In this document: positions 32,000 through 38,558 of the stretch, in pieces
Layout: each line of letters starts with the position of its first letter
How positions within the stretch are numbered: position 1 is the first letter of the stretch
Source of the DNA: RYN-230 sp036509255
GTDB lineage: Bacteria; Actinomycetota; Actinomycetes; Streptosporangiales; Streptosporangiaceae
DNA length: 40,526 nucleotides
Assembly: GCA_036509255.1 (NCBI GenBank)
Contig: DATCFY010000112.1
Location: 1-40,526 of the forward strand
Direction of reading: 5' to 3'
The notes under the pieces: model-generated
Seen by the model: the letters and a program-made list of their open reading frames with translations, nothing else
What the model was told of the DNA's origin: nothing
Database searches by the model: none
Made by a program: the position numbers and the translations under genes

Positions 32000-32983
32000 A
32001 TGATGATCGACCTGGCCGAGACGACCACTGACCGGATTCACGAAGCCATCCGGCAGGCCCGGCAGCGGCTTGGCGGCCCGGCCAGCGGGATGGTGCTGAC
32101 GCTGGTCATCGTGACCGACGAGGCAGCACAGTACGACGCCGTCCGGTCGGCCAGCGAGGCAGCCCGCGAGCATCCCTGCCGGGTGCTCGCGGTGATCACC
32201 CGGCGGCCTGAGGCCACGTCCCGGCTCGACGCGGAGATCCGGGTGGGCGAGTCCGGGCCGGGTGAGGTCGTGCTGCTGCGGATGTACGGCGCGCTGGGTG
32301 AGCACGCCGACTCCGTGGTCATCCCGCTGCTGATGCCGGATACCCCGGTGGTGACCTGGTGGCCCGGGACTCCCCCGGACGTCCCCGCGGACAGCCCGCT
32401 GGGGGCCCTCGCGCAGCGCCGGATCACCGACGCCGCGTCGGCCGCCGCACCGCACGCCTGCCTAGCCAGCCTCGCCTCGCACTACAAGCCCGGGGACACC
32501 GACCTGAGCTGGACCCGGGCCACGTCCTGGCGGTCGCTGCTGGCGGCCACGCTGGACCAGCCGCACGGCACGATCCGCGGCGGCCGGGTAGAGGCCGAGC
32601 GCGGCAACCCGAGCGCCGACCTCATCGCCTCCTGGCTGTCGGTACGGCTCGGGGCCCCGTTCGAGAACCGGGTGTCCGGCGGGCCCGGGGTCACCGCGGT
32701 CAGCTTCGACACCAGTGACGGGGAGATCAGCCTGACCCGACCGGATGGCCGGCTCGCGATGCTGCGCCGGCCCGGCGAGCCGGAGCGCCGGGTGGCGCTG
32801 CACCGCAGGGACACCGCGGAGCTCCTGTCGGAGGAACTACGCCGGCTCGACCCCGATGAGGTGTACGCGGAGACCATCACCCCCTTCGTCCAGGTTCCGG
32901 CTGAGGTGAAACGGAACGGCGGCAGCAGCCGTAAGCGGGTCAACACCAGCGCGGACACGTCCCGCAAAGATAAAGCGCGGTGA
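32000..32983 (+). CDS. opcA: OpcA, glucose-6-phosphate dehydrogenase assembly/activator protein
   Basis: A 327-residue OpcA protein, required for full G6PD activity in cyanobacteria and redox-controlled in actinobacteria. The N-terminal MIDLAETTTDRIHEAI and the middle WWPGTPPDVPADSPLGALAQ are typical, as is the location directly after zwf. The ATG at 32000 (with another at 32003) follows AAAGGA, and the open frame upstream is not needed. The lysine-rich C-terminal tail SSRKRVNTSADTSRKDKAR is probably disordered. The stop overlaps the pgl GTG. Confidence 0.93.
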   Translation: MMIDLAETTTDRIHEAIRQARQRLGGPASGMVLTLVIVTDEAAQYDAVRSASEAAREHPCRVLAVITRRPEATSRLDAEIRVGESGPGEVVLLRMYGALGEHADSVVIPLLMPDTPVVTWWPGTPPDVPADSPLGALAQRRITDAASAAAPHACLASLASHYKPGDTDLSWTRATSWRSLLAATLDQPHGTIRGGRVEAERGNPSADLIASWLSVRLGAPFENRVSGGPGVTAVSFDTSDGEISLTRPDGRLAMLRRPGEPERRVALHRRDTAELLSEELRRLDPDEVYAETITPFVQVPAEVKRNGGSSRKRVNTSADTSRKDKAR

Positions 32984-33759
32984 GCACGCCTGAGGTACTC
33001 GTCCACCACGACGCGAGCCTGCTGGCCAAGGCGGCGGCGGCCCGGCTGGTCACCAGGCTGGTGGACGCCCAGGCCAGCTCGGGCACGGCGGGCCTGGTGC
33101 TGACCGGCGGCGGGATCGGCACCGCGGTGCTGGCTGAACTGGCCGCCGCGCCCGCGCTGGGCGCGGTGGACTGGCGGCGGCTGGACATCTGGTGGGGCGA
33201 CGAGCGCTTCCTGCCGTCCGGCGATCCCGAGCGCAACGAGGAGCAGGCAGAGCGGGCCCTGCTCAGCCTGGTGGAAACAGACCCGGCCCGGGTGCACCGG
33301 GTGCCGGGCACCGACGGCCCGGACGGCAACGACCCGGAAGCGGCGGCCGCGCGGTACGCGGCCGAACTCCGGCAGGCCGCCCAGCCTCAGGACCATGGCC
33401 CGGTGCCCGCCTTCGACGTGCTGATGCTCGGCATCGGGCCGGAAGGGCACGTTGCGTCGCTCTTCCCCGGCATGCCGGCGCTGTACGACGAGCGGCCGGT
33501 CGTCGCGGTCCGCGGGGCACCCAAGCCCCCGCCGATGAGGATCACCATGACCTTGCCCGCGATCCGGCGGGCCCGTGAGGTGTGGGTGCTCGCGGCCGGC
33601 GAGGAGAAGGCCGGGGCGGTCCGCCTGGCGCTGTCCGACGCCGGGCCCGTGCAGGTCCCGGCCGCGGGTGCCCGGGGCCAGCAGCGCACGCTGTTCCTGC
33701 TCGACCGCAGCGCGGCCAGCCAGCTCCCGCCCCAGCTGAGCCGGATCGCCTCTCCCTGA
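32980..33759 (+). CDS. pgl: 6-phosphogluconolactonase
   Basis: A 259-residue DevB/SOL-type lactonase that hydrolyses 6-phosphogluconolactone. Family motifs are VLTGGGIGTAVL, WWGDERFLPSGDPERNEEQA and LMLGIGPEGHVASLFPG with the catalytic histidine in GHVAS. The usual GDGHxAS form is GPEGHVAS here. The GTG overlaps the opcA stop (GTGA). It is the last gene of the operon and is followed by a hairpin at 33774-33798. Confidence 0.95.
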   Translation: MSTPEVLVHHDASLLAKAAAARLVTRLVDAQASSGTAGLVLTGGGIGTAVLAELAAAPALGAVDWRRLDIWWGDERFLPSGDPERNEEQAERALLSLVETDPARVHRVPGTDGPDGNDPEAAAARYAAELRQAAQPQDHGPVPAFDVLMLGIGPEGHVASLFPGMPALYDERPVVAVRGAPKPPPMRITMTLPAIRRAREVWVLAAGEEKAGAVRLALSDAGPVQVPAAGARGQQRTLFLLDRSAASQLPPQLSRIASP

Positions 33760-33773
33760 GGCGCCCTGCCCTG

Positions 33774-33798
33774 GACCGGCCTCACCCTGAGGCTGGTC
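33774..33798. terminator. hairpin terminator between convergent genes
   Basis: GACCGGCCTCA pairs with TGAGGCTGGTC through 11 bp with one G-U pair and a CCC loop, followed by ACTTTC. It sits between the pgl stop and the convergent DUF1707 gene and may serve pgl. Confidence 0.6.
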
Positions 33799-33830
33799 AC
33801 TTTCAGCCGTCTCACCCTGGGCGGGTGGCC

Positions 33831-34310
33831 TCAGTCGGGGTAGTGACCGGTCCCGTCGCCGGGCCCTGGGTCGTGGTCACCGGGCGGCCGGTCTGGTCCC
33901 GGCCGGTTACCCCGGGACGGGCGGGTGGCCAGCCGGAGCAGCGTGAACAGGATGACCAGCACCGGGATAAACGCGAAGGGCTGCCGGGCGGTGAGGGCGA
34001 TCCCGAGCCAGATGACCAGGATGGGCAGCATCGGGCTGAGCCGGCGGTGCGGCGACGCGCCGACGGGCAGCGGCTTGTCCCTGGCCGGCTTGACCTGAGG
34101 ATCCGGCGGGGGAATCGCCAGCCTGGCCTGCTGGGGCAGGTCACGGGTGAGTTCGCGGAGCCCGCCCCAGGTCTTCGCGGCGAACGCGAGCGAGGTCCGC
34201 TCGTCGAACTCTTCCAGAGTCAGCCGGCCGGCGCTGTACGCATCGCGCAGGATTTCAACAACGTGCTCACGGTCGGCGTCCGAAGCGCGGATACCACCGT
34301 CACCCGTCAT
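33831..34310 (-). CDS. DUF1707 membrane protein
   Basis: A 159-residue protein. An N-terminal DUF1707 domain (about 5-60) has IRASDADREHVVEILRDAYS and GRLTLEEFDERTSLAFAAKT. A linker, two hydrophobic segments (about 103-138, LPILVIWLGIAL and FAFIPVLVILFTLL) and a polar tail follow. DUF1707 is common in actinomycetes and of unknown function, often joined to membrane segments. ATG 34310 is chosen because the domain begins just after it and CCGGAG precedes it. The open frame extends upstream into the promoter of the channel gene. Confidence 0.85.
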   Translation of the reverse strand: MTGDGGIRASDADREHVVEILRDAYSAGRLTLEEFDERTSLAFAAKTWGGLRELTRDLPQQARLAIPPPDPQVKPARDKPLPVGASPHRRLSPMLPILVIWLGIALTARQPFAFIPVLVILFTLLRLATRPSRGNRPGPDRPPGDHDPGPGDGTGHYPD

Positions 34311-34506
34311 CTCCGGACCTCCCCGAACCCCTGTCTGCCATTCGCCCCTTTCATCCGCAGAATACCCTGGACTGGTTACAGCTGACCCCGGCCGGGGGGT
34401 CCGGATACCCGGCGGTATCCCGGCTCCGGCGCGTCCCGGGGCCGGCCGGGCCCGCCCTCGCGCGCCCCGCGTAGTCAATTGTGCCCCGCTATGGTTAGAT
34501 CTCGCC

Positions 34507-36180
34507 GTGCCCCCGGTGCCCCGCCGACTTACCCAGGACCGGAATCACCTGATCGTGTGCGGGGACGATGCGCTGGCCTACCGGATCGTCGAGGAGCTCA
34601 CCACCAGCTTCGGGGAGCGGGTAACGGTCCTGCTCACCGCCCGGTCGCGCGGTCACGGCCCGCGCATCGCCCGGCTTCCCGGGGTCCGGATCATCGAACG
34701 GCCGGAACTGGACGGCACCGCCTTCGCGGACGCGGGGGCCCGCTCCGCCCGCGCGATCGCCCTGATGGGCCGGGACGACCTGGCTAACTTCCACGCCGCG
34801 CTCCGCGCGCAGGATGTCAGCCCTGGCCTCAGGCTGGTGATGCGGATTTTTAATACTGGCCTGGGCGAGCGGATGCGCAGTTTCTTCCCGGACTGCGCCG
34901 TGCTGTCCAGTTCCTCGATGGCCGCACCCTCGTTCGTCGCCGCGGCGCTGGGTGAGCCAGCTCCCAGCCATGTCCGGCTCGCCGGGCGCACCCTGTTCGT
35001 GGCCCGCCAGGGCGAGGCCGACGCCGCGCACACCATCTGCGGGCTCGCCACGACCGGCACGCCCGGGCTCCCCCGGCTGCTTCCCCCGGGCCAGGATCCA
35101 GCCGACCTGGTCCTCGCCGTAGCCGATGGCACCCCGCGCAATCCGCTGACCAGGCCCCGCCGCGGTTCCCTGCGGGCCGTCACGGAGCTGCCCCAGATCC
35201 TCTTCGGGCACAAGCTGGGGCTCGTCTTCCTGACCCTGTTCGCCGTGCTGGTGGCCGGCTTCGCCCTGCTGGCCACCGCGGGTGGCTTCTCCGCGAGCAA
35301 CGCGCTGTACCTGACCTTCCTGGACGCCGCAGGCGCGGCGGTCAGCGATCCGCGGCTGGGCGGCCCGGAGAAGCTCGCCCAGTTCCTGCTCACCTTCGAC
35401 GGGATGGCCTTCCTCCCCGTGGTCACGGCGGCTGTGGTCGGGGCCCGGCTCACCGGCTCACTGCGGGCCAAGGAGCGCCCGCTGAGCGGCCACGTCATCG
35501 TGGCCGGGCTGGGCAACGTGGGCAGCCGTATCGCCGGCCAGCTGCACGATCTGGGTGTCGACGTGGTCTGCGTGGACCGCGACGAGAACGCAGCCGGTAT
35601 CGGGCTGGCCCGCCGCCTCGGGCTGCGCGTGGTGATCGGCGAAACCCACCGTGAGGAGACCCTGCGCGCCGCTGGGATCCGCACCAGCCAGGCTCTGGTC
35701 TCGGTGACCAACAGCGACCTGGTCAACCTGGAGACGGCTCTGCACGCCCGCGCCCTGGCCGCCGACGTACGCCTGGTCCTGCGGCTGTCCGACGACGACC
35801 TCGCGGGACGGGTGCAGAAGACCATCGGCAACGCGATCTCACGGAGCGTCCCCTACCTCGCGGCCCCGGCCTTCGCCGCCGCCATGCTGGAGCACCAGGT
35901 GCTGCGCACCATCCCGGTCGGACGGCATGTGCTGCTCATCGCGGACGTCAGGGTCGGCGCCGGATCGGAGCTGGCCGGGCAGCCGCTGGAGAGCGTGCAC
36001 CGCGGCGGCGAGGTGCGCGTCATCGCGGTGCAACGGCCCGCGGCCGACGGCGTCGACTGGTCACCACGCCCGGACTACCGGATCGCCCCGCAAGACCGCA
36101 TCTACGTTCTCGCCACCCGCACCGGGCTGAGCGGCGTATTGGCGCGCAGCCAAACCGGCGGCACGGTCGCGCCAGCATAA
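34507..36180 (+). CDS. channel-like protein with two TrkA-N/RCK nucleotide-binding domains
   Basis: A 557-residue protein. The first Rossmann domain (about 12-140) starts HLIVCGDDALAYRIVEEL. A membrane section (about 233-322) contains LGLVFLTLFAVLVAGFALLA, a short pore-like helix NALYLTFLDAAGAA and a last helix near VVTAAVVGARL. The second Rossmann/RCK unit (about 328-470, HVIVAGLGNVGSRIAGQL) is followed by a TrkA-C-like end (about 480-550). The layout recalls RCK-gated channels, but the TVGYGD selectivity filter is replaced by LDAAGAAVSD, so K+ selectivity is doubtful. GTG 34507 is chosen; TATGGT and TTAGAT hexamers lie 6-12 nt upstream. It is divergent from the DUF1707 gene. Confidence 0.82.
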   Translation: MPPVPRRLTQDRNHLIVCGDDALAYRIVEELTTSFGERVTVLLTARSRGHGPRIARLPGVRIIERPELDGTAFADAGARSARAIALMGRDDLANFHAALRAQDVSPGLRLVMRIFNTGLGERMRSFFPDCAVLSSSSMAAPSFVAAALGEPAPSHVRLAGRTLFVARQGEADAAHTICGLATTGTPGLPRLLPPGQDPADLVLAVADGTPRNPLTRPRRGSLRAVTELPQILFGHKLGLVFLTLFAVLVAGFALLATAGGFSASNALYLTFLDAAGAAVSDPRLGGPEKLAQFLLTFDGMAFLPVVTAAVVGARLTGSLRAKERPLSGHVIVAGLGNVGSRIAGQLHDLGVDVVCVDRDENAAGIGLARRLGLRVVIGETHREETLRAAGIRTSQALVSVTNSDLVNLETALHARALAADVRLVLRLSDDDLAGRVQKTIGNAISRSVPYLAAPAFAAAMLEHQVLRTIPVGRHVLLIADVRVGAGSELAGQPLESVHRGGEVRVIAVQRPAADGVDWSPRPDYRIAPQDRIYVLATRTGLSGVLARSQTGGTVAPA

Positions 36181-36233
36181 GCAAAAACCTGGGCCTCCCC
36201 CCAGCAGGAATCCGGCGTTACGCTCAGGGCAGA

Positions 36234-36275
36234 TCTTCCGTGTGGTTCTGCTGAGCCGCTTGTGAAGACGGAAGA
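36234..36275 (+). promoter_or_regulatory. nested stem-loop in the leader of the acetate-type transporter
   Basis: TCTTCCGT (36234-36241) pairs perfectly with ACGGAAGA (36268-36275). Directly inside, GTGGTTC pairs with GAGCCGC (two G-U pairs) around a TGCT loop. This gives a 15-bp helix with one 8-nt bulge on the 3' side (TTGTGAAG). The right arm contains part of the GGAAGAAGG ribosome binding site of a small open frame at 36285. There is no U-run, so a translational or protein-binding element is more likely than a terminator. The rest of 36181-36468 shows only this small frame and a weak 5-bp hairpin at 36189-36204. Confidence 0.5.
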
Positions 36276-36284
36276 AGGTCCGAA

Positions 36285-36485
36285 ATGGCTCGTTTCATCC
36301 GGTTTTTCCGCGCCGCTTCGGGGACGTCGGCCGCGGCCCAGGCGCCGGGCACATCACCCTGCCCAGTAGCTGCCGCCGGGATCTTCAGCCAATCCACGCG
36401 CCGTCCCGGCCATCCGGGCTACCTGCCCCGTGGCCGGGCAGTGCACCGCCTCATCAGGAGGATTCAACTTGAGTGTCAACGATGA
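36285..36485 (+). CDS. possible small leader ORF
   Basis: A 66-codon frame, MARFIRFFRAASG..., with GAAGAAGG 7 nt before its ATG. It ends 17 nt inside the downstream transporter gene, in another frame. Its composition is Arg/Pro-rich and it has no recognisable domain. The ribosome binding site is partly inside the stem at 36234-36275. It might be a regulatory upstream ORF coupled to the transporter. It may also be chance. Confidence 0.3.
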   Translation: MARFIRFFRAASGTSAAAQAPGTSPCPVAAAGIFSQSTRRPGHPGYLPRGRAVHRLIRRIQLECQR

Positions 36486-37119
36486 CCTACCTGCAGCCCC
36501 TGCAGCTCCTGTGGCCGCGCTGGGGTCGGGGATAGCCGACCCCGCACCCCTGGGGCTCGCCGCATTCGCGCTGACCACGTTCCTGCTGTCGGCGTTCAAC
36601 GCCGGCTGGATGACCACGGCGAGCGGCCTGGCCTGGCTCGGGTACGCGTTCGCCTATGGCGGCCTGTGCCAGTTGCTGGCCGGCATGTGGGAGTTCCGCA
36701 ACCGCAATGTCTTCGGCGCCACCGCGTTCTCTAGTTACGGTGGCTTCTGGATCGGTCTCGGCCTCTACTTTGTGCTGGTCGGGAACAACCTGCTCGCCCA
36801 CCCCCTGCTGGCCCACGAGTTCAGCAAGGACGTCGGCTGGATCCTGCTGGCCTTCGCCATCTTCAACACCTACATGCTGATCTGGAGCACGCAGGTGAAC
36901 GCGGCGGTGTTCGCGGTGTTTCTCACCCTGGAAATCACCGAGATCATCCTGTTCATCGGCAACTTCTCGGGCAGCAGCGGCACCGTCAAGTTCGGCGGGT
37001 ACGTGGGCATACTCACCGCGATTTGCGCCTGGTACGCCTCGGCGGCCGGGGTAGCCAACGGGATGGGAGGCCGGTTCACGGTTCCCGTCGGCCGGCCGCT
37101 CATCGGTTCACGCATCTGA
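36469..37119 (+). CDS. GPR1/FUN34/YaaH (SatP-like) acetate/succinate transporter
   Basis: A 216-residue membrane protein with six hydrophobic helices of the acetate uptake transporter family. The N-terminal signature is DPAPLGLAAFALTTFLLS (family NPxPLGL, here with Asp23 in place of Asn), followed by YGGLCQLLAGMWEFRNRNVF, GATAFSSYGGFWIGLG and a C-terminal GYVGILTAICAWY. The TTG start at 36469 is chosen because a full AGGAGG lies 7 nt upstream. No ATG or GTG fits. Uptake of acetate or a similar short acid is inferred. A structured leader lies upstream and a 20-bp hairpin follows. Confidence 0.88.
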   Translation: MSVNDDLPAAPAAPVAALGSGIADPAPLGLAAFALTTFLLSAFNAGWMTTASGLAWLGYAFAYGGLCQLLAGMWEFRNRNVFGATAFSSYGGFWIGLGLYFVLVGNNLLAHPLLAHEFSKDVGWILLAFAIFNTYMLIWSTQVNAAVFAVFLTLEITEIILFIGNFSGSSGTVKFGGYVGILTAICAWYASAAGVANGMGGRFTVPVGRPLIGSRI

Positions 37120-37181
37120 CCGCGTCTGGCCGCGCCTGACCGTCTGCGCCAGGCCCGGTCACGGAGGAAGAGCTAGCCCGC

Positions 37182-37227
37182 ACGCATGATCCCGGGGGGC
37201 CAGAGCAGGCCCCCCGGGATCATGCGT
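37182..37227. terminator. 20-bp perfect hairpin
   Basis: ACGCATGATCCCGGGGGGCC (37182-37201) and its exact reverse complement (37208-37227) flank a 6-nt loop, AGAGCA. It starts 63 nt after the transporter stop and ends 28 nt before the MscS start. There is no U-run, which is common in actinobacterial terminators. It could also act as an operator or roadblock for the MscS gene. Confidence 0.7.
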
Positions 37228-37254
37228 ATCCCGGCCCCGGGCAGGATTGTGCGC

Positions 37255-38040
37255 GTGGATCTACATGAGAAGCGGCAACTCGACCTGGCTAATCACATAG
37301 CCCGGGTGAACCAGCAGGTGGCCAAGGCCAAAGTGCACGCGCAGCCATGGCGGGCCATCATTGCGGCGGCGGTGGCCGTCATCGCGGGCGGGGTCGCATC
37401 CCAGGCCGATACGGGGTTCAAGGACTGGACCGGCCACGGCCATTACACCTACAAGATAGTGGCGGCGGCGTGCATCGCAGCGTTCTTCATCTTCGGCACG
37501 GTAGCCGTGGTCGAGCTGGCCGGAAAAGCCAGGCAGGTCCTGACACCAGCCGTTGGCTCGTCCCACGCCGCGGTGGTCCGCTACGCCATCCTGCTCGTCG
37601 GCGGGGTTACCGTCTTCGTCCTGGGCATTGGGCTGATGAAGATCCCGATCGCCCAACTCCTCGTCGGGGGGGCAGTCACCACGATCCTGCTGGGCATCGC
37701 CGCGCAGCAGTCCCTGTCAAACATATTCGCGGGCCTGGTGCTGCTGCTGTCGCGGCCCTTCATCGTCGGGGACTATATCCGGCTCAAATCCGGGGCCCTG
37801 GGCGGCGTCACCGACGGCATGGTCGCCGAGATAGGCATTACCTACTTGCGGCTGGACACTGAGGACGGCACCCTGCATCTGCCCAATTCCCAGGTGCTCG
37901 CGGCCGCGGTGGGGCCTATCGCGCGGCCCCGAGCCGGGAAACCGGAGCCGGTCCCCGAGGAACCCATACCGGCCCGTGAGCCACCCAAGCCGGATCATGA
38001 CAACCCGCCGTACGGCGGGCCGCCGTACGGATCGCCATGA
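37255..38040 (+). CDS. short MscS-type mechanosensitive channel-like protein
   Basis: A 261-residue membrane protein. Helices are at about 33-50, 67-90, 107-128 and the pore helix 133-168 (VGGAVTTILLGIAAQQSLSN, IFAGLVLLLSRPF), followed by the MscS beta domain (about 168-220, VGDYIRLKSGALGG, LHLPNSQVLAAAVGP). The C-terminal alpha/beta cage domain of MscS is missing. Instead there is a proline-rich tail, EPVPEEPIPAREPPKP to PPYGGPPYGSP. GTG 37255 is chosen (GTG 37249 also possible), because any start further upstream lies in the 20-bp hairpin. It is convergent with lsr2, 9 bp apart. Confidence 0.82.
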   Translation: MDLHEKRQLDLANHIARVNQQVAKAKVHAQPWRAIIAAAVAVIAGGVASQADTGFKDWTGHGHYTYKIVAAACIAAFFIFGTVAVVELAGKARQVLTPAVGSSHAAVVRYAILLVGGVTVFVLGIGLMKIPIAQLLVGGAVTTILLGIAAQQSLSNIFAGLVLLLSRPFIVGDYIRLKSGALGGVTDGMVAEIGITYLRLDTEDGTLHLPNSQVLAAAVGPIARPRAGKPEPVPEEPIPAREPPKPDHDNPPYGGPPYGSP

Positions 38041-38049
38041 CGCCCCGCC

Positions 38050-38388
38050 TCAGTGCTGCTTCGCCTCGTAACTGGCTACGACATCGGCCGGGATGCGGCC
38101 GCGGTCACTGACCTCAATTCCGCTCTCCTTGGCCCAGCTCCGGATGGCCGCGCTGTGCTGCCGGTGAGCCGTCGTCCGGCGTTTCGTGCGGCCCGCCCGG
38201 GCGGCCGCCCGGCGCGCGTGCTCCGCGTATCGGGCGACGGCATCGTCAAACTTTTGGCTGTGCTTGGCGCACAGGTCGATCTCATAGTCCCGCCCATCCA
38301 GGCTGAACCGCCGTGCGTGATGCTGGCCCTCAGGAATCAGTTTCTGGTCGTAGTCACAGGCAAATGTGACGGAAACCTTCTGTGCCAC
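38050..38388 (-). CDS. lsr2: Lsr2-family nucleoid-associated protein
   Basis: A 112-residue histone-like protein that bridges AT-rich DNA and silences genes. The N-terminal dimerisation domain starts VAQKVSVTFACDYD and continues RRFSLDGRDYEIDLCAKH. The C-terminal DNA-binding domain has AIRSWAKESGIEVSDRGRIP with the AT-hook-like RGR at 96-98. The linker (61-78) is strongly basic. The GTG at 38388 has GGAAGGGGGG upstream. The open frame beyond it has no Lsr2 similarity. Many actinomycetes carry two Lsr2 copies. This one, with two cysteines (C11, C40) near the N-terminus, may be the less canonical paralogue. Confidence 0.92.
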   Translation of the reverse strand: MAQKVSVTFACDYDQKLIPEGQHHARRFSLDGRDYEIDLCAKHSQKFDDAVARYAEHARRAAARAGRTKRRTTAHRQHSAAIRSWAKESGIEVSDRGRIPADVVASYEAKQH

Positions 38389-38408
38389 TTGAGGCCCCCC
38401 TTCCTCTG

Positions 38409-38429
38409 GTGGCAAATATATCCCGCCAC
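38409..38429. promoter_or_regulatory. lsr2 promoter with a dyad around the -10
   Basis: On the minus strand TATATT (38420-38415) is a good -10, 26 nt before the lsr2 GTG. It is enclosed by GTGGC and GCCAC arms (38409-38413 and 38425-38429). The AT-rich centre could also be a site for Lsr2 itself. Confidence 0.4.
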
Positions 38430-38558
38430 GGGCGCCCCAACCATAACGACGCCCAAAGAACGGCAGCGCGGCAACTGGGGAGGCTGCCATTCGGTGCGGT
38501 GATGCGAGGCCGCGCCGGGCAGACCGGGCCGCCGTCCCCATGCAGGGACGGCTATGGG

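Noticed and set aside
37186..37254. Upstream start of the MscS-like protein at ATG 37186
   Set aside because: It would place the first codons inside the 20-bp perfect hairpin. The family-like sequence begins at about 37255.
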